NCBI GenBank assembly: GCA_020638955.1
Contig: JACKHO010000010.1
Location: 124,001 to 188,000, forward strand
From: Planctomycetaceae bacterium
Lineage (GTDB): Bacteria; Planctomycetota; Planctomycetia; Planctomycetales; Planctomycetaceae
Direction of reading: 5' to 3'
DNA length: 64,000 nt
The notes beneath the pieces were generated by a model. The model made no database searches, was not told the DNA's origin, and was given only the letters and a program-made list of their open reading frames with translations. Position numbers and translations under genes: made by a program. This document shows positions 49,977-59,094 of this stretch, in pieces (within the stretch, counting starts at the first letter, position 1; each line of letters opens with the position of its first letter).

Positions 49977-50363
49977 ATGCTCCCTGTCGGCTGGTTGCGA
50001 AAACTGTTCGGCGACCGGGGTGAAAACCTCGCGGCGAAATTTCTCCGCAACAAGGGCTACAAAATCCTGGCCCGGCAGTCTCGGAACTTTGTGGGCGAAA
50101 TTGACATCATTGCCAGCCACGGCGAACGGATTGTGTTTGTTGAGGTAAAGACCCGTACGTCCAACCGTGCTGGCCATCCTGCCGAGGCGGTGACGACTCA
50201 GAAGCAGAAGCAAATTGGCCGAGCGGCTCTGGTGTGGCTCAAGCGAAACAACCTGCTCGACCGGGGATGCCGCTACGACGTCATTGCCATTACCTGGCAA
50301 GATCGACAAGATCCTCTCATCGAACATTTTGAATCAGCCTTCGCACCACCAATCGACTGGTAG
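49977..50363 (+). CDS. UPF0102/YraN-family endonuclease-like protein
   Basis: A 128-residue protein. The family sequence is clear: LFGDRGENLAAKFLRNKGYK, ILARQSRNFVGEIDIIASHG, ERIVFVEVKTRTSNRAGHP. The GEIDIIA...VFVEVKTR spacing is the PD-(D/E)XK nuclease-like core. The role of YraN is still unclear. From the ATG at 49977 the protein begins MLPVGWLRKLF; the frame is open further upstream inside trpB, which I regard as overlap by chance. It is cotranscribed with trpB. Confidence 0.88.
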   Translation: MLPVGWLRKLFGDRGENLAAKFLRNKGYKILARQSRNFVGEIDIIASHGERIVFVEVKTRTSNRAGHPAEAVTTQKQKQIGRAALVWLKRNNLLDRGCRYDVIAITWQDRQDPLIEHFESAFAPPIDW

Positions 50364-50389
50364 TTTCAGCACACCTCCATTCTTGTCCC

Positions 50390-51994
50390 ATGTCGAGTCC
50401 TGACAACTCTCATCGGCCCACACGTCAGCGGTACCGCGCACCCGCTGAGTCGGGACAATACATGGCCGTTCCGGAATTGTCGCAAAGCTTTGAGTTGGCG
50501 CAGCAGAACGCCGAACTTCTCGATACAGCCAGCGTCGAAATCGCTGGTGAACCGCTATCCGAGTTGCGGAAACAGGCACGACTTGAGGCCGTCGCCAGAG
50601 TGCGGGAGTTTGCTCAAACGTTGGGACTGAAGAAACAATCGCCCGCTGATTTCACCTCTCTCGTAGTTGTTACGGGACACCAACCGGTTCTGGCTCATCC
50701 CGGTGTCTGGGTGAAGAATGCCTGTGTCGACGCAGTCGCCCAACGTGCAGGTGGCACGGGACTGAACGTTGTTGTCGACAGTGACATCTGCTCGACGCAG
50801 TGCATTACAGCTCCGGCTGGTACCGCAGCAGCACCACTGCGTTCAAGTCTCTGCTTCGACGCGCCGCAGCCGCCTCAGCCGTGGGAAGAGACGCGCACTC
50901 ACAGTCGGAAACAGTTGCTGGGGTTCGGGGATGCCGTTGCTGACCACCAGCGAGCAAACTGGAACATCGAGCCCGTTGCCGCCGATTACTGGGGAGCGAT
51001 TACTGAATATGAAAGCGAAAGCCTACCGGAGTTGCTGACACGTGCCCGCGTTGTCCAGGAAGCCAAATGGGGCTGGAACAATTTGGAAGTCGCGCTCAGC
51101 AAGTTGAGTCGCACAGATTCGTTTCTCAAGCTGCTGCTGCACATCTGTCAAAACGCGGTGGAGTTTCACCGCGCGTACAATGCGTCAGTGAGAGCATATC
51201 GCTCAGCTAATGGTGTAAAGAACCATCGTCATCCCGTGCCTGATCTTGCTGAGACGCAGCAGGGACAGGAACTCCCGTTCTGGATTTGGAAGTCCGGTGC
51301 GAGTCAGCGTCAGCCACTGTACGTTAGATGCATAGACAGTTCACTGGCACTCTCAACCGGCACTGAATTGATCGCTGAGATCCCCATTGCCGACGTACCC
51401 ACCGCGATTGCGGAATTGAAGCAATTTTCCAGCGACTGGAACATTCGCCCGCGAGCACTCATCACAACGCTGTATCTGCGACTGTTCATCGCCGACCTGT
51501 TCGTGCATGGCATTGGTGGAGCCAAGTACGACGAGATTACTGATCAAATCATCCGTGACTTCCTGCACCTGCAGCCCCCCGCCTATCTCACGCTGACCGC
51601 CACGCTCCGATTGCCAATTGTTTCGTCAACAAGCTCGGCGGATGACGTTCGAAAACTGAAGCGATCCCTGCGCGATCTCACGTACAATCCTGTTGCGGCA
51701 CTCTCGTTGCCAGAAACACATCCTCTGGCGATCGAGCAACGAAAGCTGGTCGCTGAAACGCAGTCGGGCGACCGGGAACACAGCCGCGAACGGCACCAGA
51801 AATTCCTCGATATTCGTCGCCAGTTGAAGCCACTTATTGATGAGCGACGCGAAGCTCTGCAGCGCGAGTTACAGATGGCACAGCACCAGTTGGCGGCGAA
51901 TCAAATCCTGGGGAACCGCGAATACGCAGCCATTTTGTTTCCAGAAGAATCGCTGCTGGAGTTGTTCGATTCTGTTCGCAATGGTATTGGCTAA
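50390..51994 (+). CDS. Large conserved-type hypothetical protein
   Basis: A 534-residue soluble protein with no signal peptide. Residues about 90-125 read SLVVVTGHQPVLAHPGVWVK then NACVDAVAQRAGG; VTGHQPxL recalls the start of BshC, the cysteine-adding enzyme of bacillithiol synthesis, but the remainder is too different to assign it. The C-terminal 100 residues form a coiled coil (RRQLKPLIDERREALQRELQ MAQH region). A helix-rich middle contains YLRLFIADLFVHGIGGAKYD. Other family members in planctomycetes are plausible. It follows the YraN gene by 26 bases and converges with recJ, the stop codons being 6 bases apart. Confidence 0.72.
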   Translation: MSSPDNSHRPTRQRYRAPAESGQYMAVPELSQSFELAQQNAELLDTASVEIAGEPLSELRKQARLEAVARVREFAQTLGLKKQSPADFTSLVVVTGHQPVLAHPGVWVKNACVDAVAQRAGGTGLNVVVDSDICSTQCITAPAGTAAAPLRSSLCFDAPQPPQPWEETRTHSRKQLLGFGDAVADHQRANWNIEPVAADYWGAITEYESESLPELLTRARVVQEAKWGWNNLEVALSKLSRTDSFLKLLLHICQNAVEFHRAYNASVRAYRSANGVKNHRHPVPDLAETQQGQELPFWIWKSGASQRQPLYVRCIDSSLALSTGTELIAEIPIADVPTAIAELKQFSSDWNIRPRALITTLYLRLFIADLFVHGIGGAKYDEITDQIIRDFLHLQPPAYLTLTATLRLPIVSSTSSADDVRKLKRSLRDLTYNPVAALSLPETHPLAIEQRKLVAETQSGDREHSRERHQKFLDIRRQLKPLIDERREALQRELQMAQHQLAANQILGNREYAAILFPEESLLELFDSVRNGIG

Positions 51995-52000
51995 CGGAAT

Positions 52001-53764
52001 CTACATCGTACGGACGACGGGTGCGGCGGCGGGTTGCCAGTCGATGAGTCGTAACTCGACCGACTCATATCCCCGGTAGCGATTCAACCCCGCGGAGAAA
52101 CAGATGTTGATTGGCCCATTGACCTCAGCAATTTCATCGGCCCAATGTCCCTTTCCAAATGCAATGCAGCGGTAGGACTTTTGTCCATGTCGCACGCGCA
52201 TGGAGAGGTGACGGTCGCCGCCTCCCATTTTGGTGGGAGCATCAAACAGTTCGACGGAGCTGGCACAGAACACGGGGCGGGGATGCCCGGCGCCAAACGG
52301 CCCCAGCCACTCCAGTTCTTTCACGGCCCGGTTTGTTAAATCGGGGAGGGACACTTCCGCATCGACGGCGAGTTCGGTGTCGTCCTCGCTGAAGACATGG
52401 TTCTCCCTGATGTAGGCCACCAGTGCGTCGCGAAATGCTTCGACCTGACCTTCCTCAATACGGAGTCCGGCAGCGGCTTTGTGTCCACCGAATCCGACAA
52501 GGTACTGGCTGCAGGCCGCCATTCCCGAATGCAAATCGAAGTTTGCGAATGACCGACCCGATCCCTGGCCAATTCCCGTTTCGCCATTGAGGGCGATCAT
52601 AATGGCGGGACGCTCGAAGTTTTCGGCAATGCGGCTGGCGACAATTCCAATGACGCCGGGATGCCAGTCGTCGCTGGCAAGCACAATGGCACCATGGTGC
52701 TCCCACTCGGGATGTGCATCGACCATGTCCTTCGCCTGCTTGTAAATGCGGCGTTCGACAGTCTGACGGTTCTTGTTGAGCTGGTCGACATAGTCAGCCA
52801 ACTGCGCCGCCCGCTGCAGATTGTCGGTCGTGAGCAGTTCGACAGCGAGCCGCGCCTGTCCAAGTCGACCCGCCGCGTTAATGCGGGGAGCGAGTGAGAA
52901 TCCGATATCTTCAGCCGTCAACTCTTCCTGTTTCTCCACACCCGCCACACGCATGAGCATACCGAGTCCAGGAGTCGATTTTTCGACGAGTGTGCTTAAT
53001 CCGTAACGCACAATAATTCGGTTTTCACCTACGAGGGGCACGACGTCGGCCACAGTGCCCATCGCAGCCAGGCCCACAGCCGTCTTCAGGTATTCGCGCA
53101 TACGGGGCGAGGCTTTTTGACCATCACCCAGCCGCTGGCAAATTCCCCAGGCCAGTTTGAAGGCGACGCCCGCACCGCACAAATCCGGGAAGGGATACTT
53201 ACTCCCCGGCAAGCGAGGATGCACCAACTCCGCAGCATCCGGGAGTTGTTTGTCCATGGTGTGGTGATCGGTGACGATGAGTTCGAGCCCCAGCTCCTTA
53301 GCCACGGCCGCTTCGTGAACACTGCATATCCCGCAGTCGACAGTCACGACAATGCGGTTCGGATCTTGCGAATGCAGTTCACGCAGGGCCTGTTCGTTGA
53401 GTCCATACCCTTCTTCCATCCGACATGGGATGTAGTAGTCCACCTCAGCGCCAGCGAGCTTAAGGCAATGCCACAGAATGCTTGTGGCCGTGACGCCGTC
53501 GACGTCGTAGTCCCCGTAAATGGTGATGCGACGTTTTTCGCGAACGGCGGCCACAATGCGGTCGGCAGCATTCGACAGGCCTGGCATGTCGTCCGGGGAA
53601 TGCAGTTGCTGCATTTTCGCTTCAACAAAACCGCGCGCTGCCTCGGCCGTTTCCAGCCCACGTGCCAACAGCACCTGAGCCAGTAACGGCGAACAATTCA
53701 TTGCCGAAGCCAGCCCTGCAATTCGGCCTGCATCGTGCGGCGTAAAAGTCCATTTCCTGGGCAT
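52001..53764 (-). CDS. recJ: Single-stranded-DNA-specific exonuclease RecJ
   Basis: A 587-residue 5'-3' ssDNA exonuclease of recombination and repair. The DHH phosphoesterase motifs are in place: RRITIYGDYDVDGVTATSIL (motif I), VVTVDCGICSVHEA (III region), LIVTDHHTMDKQLPDAAELV (DHH motif) and LAPRINAAGRLGQARLAVEL; the DHHA1 domain has GFGGHKAAAGLRIEEGQVE and the OB-fold follows. AGGAGAG precedes the ATG at 53764; the frame is open to 53857 but lacks homology-like pattern. It converges with the hypothetical at 50390. Confidence 0.95.
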   Translation of the reverse strand: MPRKWTFTPHDAGRIAGLASAMNCSPLLAQVLLARGLETAEAARGFVEAKMQQLHSPDDMPGLSNAADRIVAAVREKRRITIYGDYDVDGVTATSILWHCLKLAGAEVDYYIPCRMEEGYGLNEQALRELHSQDPNRIVVTVDCGICSVHEAAVAKELGLELIVTDHHTMDKQLPDAAELVHPRLPGSKYPFPDLCGAGVAFKLAWGICQRLGDGQKASPRMREYLKTAVGLAAMGTVADVVPLVGENRIIVRYGLSTLVEKSTPGLGMLMRVAGVEKQEELTAEDIGFSLAPRINAAGRLGQARLAVELLTTDNLQRAAQLADYVDQLNKNRQTVERRIYKQAKDMVDAHPEWEHHGAIVLASDDWHPGVIGIVASRIAENFERPAIMIALNGETGIGQGSGRSFANFDLHSGMAACSQYLVGFGGHKAAAGLRIEEGQVEAFRDALVAYIRENHVFSEDDTELAVDAEVSLPDLTNRAVKELEWLGPFGAGHPRPVFCASSVELFDAPTKMGGGDRHLSMRVRHGQKSYRCIAFGKGHWADEIAEVNGPINICFSAGLNRYRGYESVELRLIDWQPAAAPVVRTM

Positions 53765-54158
53765 TTCCGTTCCACGCTCTCCTGAGAATTTCTGTAGTGA
53801 CACCACACTAAACAATACGGACCCGTTTCGCCACTTCTTCCGACAAGATCCTGACAATTGCTGAAATCACTCTCACAAATTCACGCCTGCCGGTAACTGC
53901 ATTCACCCTCCCAGGCGAAGCCGTCCGGGAGCGTGAAGTTACCTGACAGCCTGCCACCATTGGTCGCCTGCATCCGAGACATGTCACGCGATGTCAATCT
54001 GATTGACCAGCCGCTGGCAACGTGGTATCCATATTAACGAGTCTTCTGTCTTTCGCGGATCATCCCGTGGGATCCGACGCGTTACGCAGAACGTCTCATT
54101 CTGTTACACAGAAAATGCTTTTGCCTAACGATTAGTTCGTCGGAACCGAAATACAACT
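53765..54158. other. Gene-free interval upstream of recJ
   Basis: About 390 bases between recJ and the next plus-strand gene, holding the recJ promoter on the minus strand and a palindromic repeat (53892-53943). No ORF of note and no RNA gene seen. Confidence 0.5.
53892..53943. repeat. Intergenic palindrome (GGTAAC...TTCAC...CTCCC type)
   Basis: GGTAAC (53892) with TTCACCCTCCC on the left is mirrored by GGGAGCGTGAA and GTTACC on the right, with a four-base bulge (TGCA) on the left arm and a 14-base loop. GCCTGCC flanks it on both sides as a direct, not inverted, repeat. Confidence 0.75.
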
Positions 54159-54362
54159 ATGTGGATCAAGTTTAATACCGACTATGTTGCTGGCATTATT
54201 GGTGGTGCCGGATTACTTCTGTTTCTGCTTGCGCTTTCCGCAGATTCAGGAATGATCGCCGCCGATGGACTCAAAGGCGCCGGGACAAAGTTCGCGGGGC
54301 TCGCGATGATTCTTGCTGGCGGCGGAATGAAGTGGCGAGCTCAAGGCCGACAGAAACCGTGA
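54159..54362 (+). CDS. Small membrane protein of unknown function
   Basis: A 67-residue protein, MWIKFNTDYVAGIIGGAGLL and onward, with one or two hydrophobic segments (AGIIGGAGLLLFLLALSA; GAGTKFAGLAMILAGGGMKW). The C-terminus is basic. No family recognised. It has no clear ribosome-binding site. It may be the start of the small-gene pair with the next one. Confidence 0.5.
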   Translation: MWIKFNTDYVAGIIGGAGLLLFLLALSADSGMIAADGLKGAGTKFAGLAMILAGGGMKWRAQGRQKP

Positions 54363-54531
54363 GTCGTCGTAGACTGGGTTGAGCAAAGTCAAGTCGGTCA
54401 TCATGTGCAATTTGGCTTGGCAAGAAGTTGGACCAAACCCAGAATTCGATGATCCACCTGCAATGCTGGGATGCGTTTGGCGGCTATCCCAGCCTACCTT
54501 ACTCACACCGAGAAGTCCGGCGATCGAACCA

Positions 54532-54960
54532 ATGGCAGCATTTTACACACTTCTTTACGTTGCCCCTCCTGAGGATGCGGAGACGATTGCCGTTGACGCC
54601 AACGAGGATGCAATGGAACGGTATCCGAATGCTTGGCTTCAATATATTGGCGACGAAGAACTCGTCGCCCTTTGGGACATACTTGAGGGTGAAGATAATG
54701 ACGGAACGCTGATGGGCGACTTGACCTATGCATCGCCCGAAGGGGACGTGATGGTTATGGCCGCACCGGAACAATTTGTAATTGCCGTCGGCAACATTGC
54801 GCAGGGCGATCTCGAGCGCGTAGCAGAAAAATGGCAGTCCTCAGATCTTATGGTACAGTGGACACATGCCGATGTGATCGCTGTCCTTACACAGCTAATC
54901 GGCATTTGCAGGGTGTCAATGGAATCAGGGCATCCGCTTCTTCAGGTCGCCAGCATCTAA
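54532..54960 (+). CDS. Acidic hypothetical protein
   Basis: From the ATG at 54532 a 142-residue acidic protein, starting AAFYTLLYVAPPEDAETIAV. It contains WLQYIGDEELVALWDILEGE and GDVMVMAAPEQFVIAVGNIA, with a helical C-terminus (LERVAEKWQSSDLMVQWTHA). The frame is open to a TTG at 54379, but those 51 residues look unlike coding sequence. Size, acidity and lack of signal peptide would fit a small adaptor or immunity-type protein, but there is no toxin-like neighbour. Confidence 0.6.
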   Translation: MAAFYTLLYVAPPEDAETIAVDANEDAMERYPNAWLQYIGDEELVALWDILEGEDNDGTLMGDLTYASPEGDVMVMAAPEQFVIAVGNIAQGDLERVAEKWQSSDLMVQWTHADVIAVLTQLIGICRVSMESGHPLLQVASI

Positions 54961-55267
54961 CATCAACTGTGGTTGGCGGGCGGGTGGCTGTGGTCAATCT
55001 GTCGAACGTTGCGTCTGCATTTGAATTGGGCTTAATCGACTGATTGCCCACAGGGTGAAAGGCAAGCCCAATTGACTGGGGGCAATTCGCTGCCCGCGTC
55101 GTCTGAATGGAAGGAACCCACTTCAGCAATTTGACCCCAGCCACGTGCCGAACAGCGAATCCAACTTCGCATGCACCTGACGTACACCGTCTTCTCAGCT
55201 ACACTGCCGGACTTCGGCTGTGGACTGTTGTCCTCGGCCTGCAGAGTCTTGTTGCTGAAACTGTGTA
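54961..55267. other. Gene-free interval before the MocA-like gene
   Basis: About 300 bases. I see no gene or repeat; short frames lack codon bias. It probably contains the promoter for the MocA-like / LarA-like operon that follows. Confidence 0.5.
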
Positions 55268-56323
55268 ATGGCAAGTCAGACGTTGAGAGTTGGAATTGTT
55301 GGTGCCGGCGCGAATACGAAGTTGCGTCATATTCCCGGCATGCGCGCGATTGAAGGCGTGGAAATTGTCGGGGTAGTGAATCGGACGGTGGAGTCGACGG
55401 CGCGTGTGGCTGAGGAGTATGCAATTCCTCATCGTTTCGCGCACTGGAGTGAACTGGTTGCCTCGCCGGACATTGATGCTGTGGTCATTGGGACATGGCC
55501 CAATTTGCATTGCGAAGTCACCTGTGCCGCGTTGAATGCGGGTAAGCATGTGTTATGCGAAGCCCGGATGGCCCGCAACTTTGCTGAAGCGAAGCAAATG
55601 CTGGAAGTGGCCCGGGCGAATAAGGATTTAGTTGCCCAGATTGTTCCCAGTCCCTTCGGGCTGGAATGCGGTCCCACCGTGGAGGCCATGATCAAAGAAC
55701 ACTACCTCGGTGATTTGCGCGAGATGGTGGTCATTGGGGCGACTGATCAATTCTGGGATTACAATCTGCCGCTGCATTGGCGGCAGGATGAAGAAATCAG
55801 TGGACGCAACGTGCTGGCGTTGGGCATTCTGCATGAAACGCTCATGCGGTGGGCTCCAGAGCCGGTACAGGTATTCGCCCAGGCGGAAACATTCGAGCCG
55901 ACGCGTCCCGCCCCGGAAGGCGAAGGCTATCGCGAAGTCACCATTCCAGACAGCGTCCAAATCCTGGCGGAACTCAAAGGAGGCGTGCGTGCCATTTACC
56001 ATTTGAGTGGCAGCATTCTGTTCGGCCCGGGACTGCAAATTCATTTGTACGGCAGTCGCGGCACCATCAAAGTGACGTTCGCCAATGGCACCGAAACCGT
56101 GCACTGCGGTCGCGCGGGGGACAAGGAACTCCAGTTGCTGGAAATACCAGAAGACGAACGGGGCAAGTGGCAGGTTGAAGAAGAGTTCGTCAGGGCAATT
56201 CGCGGGAATAAAAAGGTTCGACTGAACGATTTCAAAACGGCCCTCGCTGGTATGGAGTTTACCGAAGCGGTTGGCCTGAGCATTGAAGAGGAAGCAGCGA
56301 TTTCGTTGCCATTGGATGAGTAA
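55268..56323 (+). CDS. Gfo/Idh/MocA-family protein with altered active site
   Basis: A 351-residue Rossmann-fold protein: TLRVGIVGAGANTKLRHIPG at the start, then VVNRTVESTARVAEEYAIPH and WPNLHCEVTCAALNAGKHVL. The family signature EKP, whose Lys sits by the cofactor, is replaced by CEARMARNFAEAKQMLEVA, so Lys and Pro are absent. The C-terminal domain (YHLSGSILFGPGLQIHLYGS) is otherwise normal. It therefore may not be a regular dehydrogenase. The LarA-like gene follows 5 bases after the stop and is certainly in the same operon. Confidence 0.83.
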   Translation: MASQTLRVGIVGAGANTKLRHIPGMRAIEGVEIVGVVNRTVESTARVAEEYAIPHRFAHWSELVASPDIDAVVIGTWPNLHCEVTCAALNAGKHVLCEARMARNFAEAKQMLEVARANKDLVAQIVPSPFGLECGPTVEAMIKEHYLGDLREMVVIGATDQFWDYNLPLHWRQDEEISGRNVLALGILHETLMRWAPEPVQVFAQAETFEPTRPAPEGEGYREVTIPDSVQILAELKGGVRAIYHLSGSILFGPGLQIHLYGSRGTIKVTFANGTETVHCGRAGDKELQLLEIPEDERGKWQVEEEFVRAIRGNKKVRLNDFKTALAGMEFTEAVGLSIEEEAAISLPLDE

Positions 56324-56328
56324 ACGAC

Positions 56329-57561
56329 ATGGACAGTGATATTGCTCAACTTGAAATTCCGTTCGGTGCCTCTCAGCTGTTTGTGGCGAACGTACTGAAA
56401 CGCCAGCTCGTCATGGCGTTCGACGCCCCACAGTCGGTCGCGAATCCCGTCGAACTGATGACCGACGCATTGGAATCACCCCTCGGAATTTCGGCGTTAC
56501 GTACAACCATTGTGCCGGGTGATCACATCGCGGTCGCCATGGCACGAGACACGCCCGTTCCGGAACAAGTCATGTTCGCTCTCTGGGATGTCCTGGATGA
56601 CGTTGGTGTCAACGCCGCTGATACCACGCTCCTGTTTCCCTCTGCGTTCGATATCAGTGTGCCGCCGAATGCTCTCAGCGAATTATCCGATGATGCGGCA
56701 AAAGCTGTGCAGCAACACACGCACGACCCTCTCGACGAGGGAGGCTGCAACTACCTGGCCACGTCAGCGAGCGGGCAACGGATTTATTTGTCGCAACACA
56801 TTCTCGACGCCGACTTTGTGCTGCCGGTTGATGTCATTTGCCCCGATTCTGTTCTCGGAGTGCGCGGCAGTGTGAGCTGTCTGTATCCCGGATTCAGCGA
56901 CACCGAGGCCATTCGAAAGTGCCTTGGCCAAGGACATGACGAATTGAGTTCAGACGACCTTCGGCCCCTGCGGCAGTTCGTGGAAGAAGTCGCCTGGCTC
57001 TTGGGCGTACAGTTCTGCGTGGGACTCATCCCCGGTGCCGATGGTGGAATCCTGGCTGCCTGTGCTGGAACGCCGGACGTTGTGTTGCGGGCTGGCATGG
57101 AGAGTTATCGCCAAAGCTGGGAAGTTGAAGTCACAGAGAAGAGTGACATTGTTGTCGCCGCTGTTCAGACGGGAACAAATGGCACGACCTGGGAAGAAGT
57201 GGGACGCGCCGTTGACGTGGCGCGCAAGTTCGTAAACAAAGGGGGCCGCATTGTGGTGTTGAGTGAACTCGAAGCGAAACCCGGTCCCGGCCTTTCGATG
57301 CTTGCCAGCCAACGCTCAGCCAAGTCGGCGCTCAAAGTCGTCCGCAAAGAAATGCCGCCCGATTTGCTCACGGCAACCCGCATTGCCAAGGCAGCCGACC
57401 GGGCTGATGTTTATCTCCTCAGCAAGTTGCCGGAAAACGTCGTGGAAGACCTGTTTCTGTTTCCCATTTCCAGTACCGACGAAGTTCAGCGACTGCTCAA
57501 TGGGGGCGAGACCGTCACCATTCTGGGAGGAGCCCAGTACATTCTGCCAGTCGTTCCGTAA
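56329..57561 (+). CDS. LarA-like (DUF2088) protein lacking metal/cofactor residues
   Basis: A 410-residue protein with the LarA fold signs: IPFGASQLFVANVLK, the N-terminal VPGDHIAVAMARDTPVPEQV, HTHDPLDEGGCNYLATSASG and LSQHILDADFVLPVDVI. In lactate racemase, the stretch here should be (I/V)xPHxxxGxxGGRKxxLPG with His and the Lys that binds the nickel pincer cofactor. The sequence reads VICPDSVLGVRGSVSCLYPG, so both are absent. It is likely a member of the broad LarA-like superfamily with another reaction. It is translationally close-coupled to the altered MocA-like protein upstream. Confidence 0.8.
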   Translation: MDSDIAQLEIPFGASQLFVANVLKRQLVMAFDAPQSVANPVELMTDALESPLGISALRTTIVPGDHIAVAMARDTPVPEQVMFALWDVLDDVGVNAADTTLLFPSAFDISVPPNALSELSDDAAKAVQQHTHDPLDEGGCNYLATSASGQRIYLSQHILDADFVLPVDVICPDSVLGVRGSVSCLYPGFSDTEAIRKCLGQGHDELSSDDLRPLRQFVEEVAWLLGVQFCVGLIPGADGGILAACAGTPDVVLRAGMESYRQSWEVEVTEKSDIVVAAVQTGTNGTTWEEVGRAVDVARKFVNKGGRIVVLSELEAKPGPGLSMLASQRSAKSALKVVRKEMPPDLLTATRIAKAADRADVYLLSKLPENVVEDLFLFPISSTDEVQRLLNGGETVTILGGAQYILPVVP

Positions 57562-57736
57562 CCACGAATCCCGGTTGCTCGTGGCCAATACTGGTTAAAT
57601 ACAGCAACAGCTTGAGCAGGGCGGGCCGAGCCTTCCAGCAGAGCGTGATATGGCTCTGCAATTCCAGCGGACGGTGGGTTGCAACTCGCGACGGACTCCG
57701 ACATGCTCCCAATACGCCGCATTGATGTAATGTTGA

Positions 57737-58567
57737 TTGAGAGAAAAATTGAACCGTCCGCTGAAACAGTTGCTGGAGTCATGGATGTCGTCAGGGGTGA
57801 CGCACGTCTCGCCCGCGCGCGAGGAGCTGTGCTCAATTCCGTCACCACAATTGACTCAGCCAGTCAGTGAAGCTGCTTCGTCTACCGCTCATGCCTCTGA
57901 AATAGTGGAGCCGGTTGCTGAAGAAGTAGCGCCGCCTGTTGCCGAAACAAATGGCAGCGTGGTTTCCGCTGTGCCACAGGGTAAGAACCTGACGAAAGCT
58001 GAGCGCGAAGGGGCGCTGGCGGAAGTGGCAAAGTGTGTGGCCGACTGCACTCGCTGTTCGGAACTAGCTCAGAAACGGACGCAAACGGTGTTTGGCGTGG
58101 GAAATCCCCAGGCCCGTGTGATGTTTATTGGCGAAGCTCCGGGAGCTGACGAAGATGAACAGGGCGAACCGTTTGTCGGCAAAGCCGGGCAGTTGCTCAA
58201 CAAAATCATTGAGGCATGTGGCTGGAAACGAGAAGACATTTACATTTGCAACATACTCCGCTGCCGTCCCCCCGGAAATCGAACGCCCGAAAAGAGCGAA
58301 GCGGACAACTGCCGCGAGTTTCTGGATGCACAAATCCGCATTGTGAATCCTGAATACATTGTCTGCTGGGGCTCGTGTGCGGCCAAGAATCTGCTCGATT
58401 CTGTCCTGCCCATTGGCAAAATGCGGCGGCGCTGGTTCAAGTACGAGTCGGCACGGGTGTTGTGCACGTACCATCCCTCGTATTTGCTCCGGAATCCAGC
58501 GGCCAAGAAGCCTGTCTGGGATGACATGAAACTACTGCTCAGCGACATGGGCGAGCCTCTGCCGTAG
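57737..58567 (+). CDS. Family 4-type uracil-DNA glycosylase
   Basis: Removes uracil from DNA. The 276-residue frame begins with about 95 residues of low complexity (AEEVAPPVAETNGSVVSAVP) not found in thermophilic family members. The core has CVADCTRCSELAQ, TVFGVGNPQARVMFIGEAPG then ADEDEQGEPFVGKAGQLLNK, and IYICNILRCRPPGNRTP. Cysteines in the first and third blocks, plus DNCREFLDAQI, fit the 4Fe-4S cluster of families 4 and 5; the GEAPG motif favours family 4. YHPSYLLRNPA is the second catalytic motif. The start codon is TTG at 57737 or ATG at 57785. Confidence 0.9.
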   Translation: MREKLNRPLKQLLESWMSSGVTHVSPAREELCSIPSPQLTQPVSEAASSTAHASEIVEPVAEEVAPPVAETNGSVVSAVPQGKNLTKAEREGALAEVAKCVADCTRCSELAQKRTQTVFGVGNPQARVMFIGEAPGADEDEQGEPFVGKAGQLLNKIIEACGWKREDIYICNILRCRPPGNRTPEKSEADNCREFLDAQIRIVNPEYIVCWGSCAAKNLLDSVLPIGKMRRRWFKYESARVLCTYHPSYLLRNPAAKKPVWDDMKLLLSDMGEPLP

Positions 58568-58619
58568 TGCACTGTCAGCACATTGGGCCAGTCCTCAGTT
58601 TTCATTTACAAGGGAAGAA

Positions 58620-59066
58620 ATGCGAGCGGTTCTGCAGCGAGTGTCGCGTGCTCAGGTGACGGTTGATGGCAGCGTTGTCGGCGCCATCGACGGAGGCATC
58701 CTTGTGCTGCTCGGAATTTCCGCAGAGGATACACTCGATGATTTGAACTGGATGGTCCGCAAAGTCGCGGAACTCCGGTTCTTTGAAGACGCCGACGGCA
58801 AAATGAATTTGTCAGTGGAAGACGTCGGCGGTGCCGTGCTGGTCGTGAGTCAGTTCACACTCTACGGCGACTGCCGAAAAGGACGCCGCCCTAGTTTCAT
58901 TGCGGCGGCCGAACCGGCGAAGGCTGTGGAATTCTACGAGAAGTTCTGTGGCGAGTTGACACAGCGCGGATTGCAGGTGGCCACGGGACAATTCCGGGCA
59001 CACATGGACGTAGAACTCGTTAACGACGGACCAGTGACGCTGCTGGTGGACAGCCGGACGGAGTAA
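58620..59066 (+). CDS. dtd: D-aminoacyl-tRNA deacylase
   Basis: Hydrolyses D-aminoacyl-tRNAs and glycine mischarged on tRNA(Ala). The 148-residue protein has normal size. It begins MRAVLQRVSRAQVTVDGSVV and shows GILVLLGISAEDTLDDLNWM, ELRFFEDADGKMNLSVEDVG, VVSQFTLYGDCRKGRRPSFI with the SQFTL motif, and VELVNDGPVTLLVDSRTE, where NxGP(V/F)T is the C-terminal Gly-cisPro motif. AAGGGAAGAA precedes the ATG. It converges with the DUF1549/1553 gene. Confidence 0.95.
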   Translation: MRAVLQRVSRAQVTVDGSVVGAIDGGILVLLGISAEDTLDDLNWMVRKVAELRFFEDADGKMNLSVEDVGGAVLVVSQFTLYGDCRKGRRPSFIAAAEPAKAVEFYEKFCGELTQRGLQVATGQFRAHMDVELVNDGPVTLLVDSRTE

Positions 59067-59094
59067 CGACTGTCGAAACGAAGTCGTCGCCCGG

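Noticed and set aside
48611..50053. A 480-codon open frame on the minus strand
   Set aside because: It is antisense to trpB and YraN and overlaps their conserved motifs; it has no recognisable domain and results from the codon bias of trpB.
53117..53686. A 189-codon open frame on the plus strand
   Set aside because: Antisense to the DHH core of recJ and without a signal or domain.
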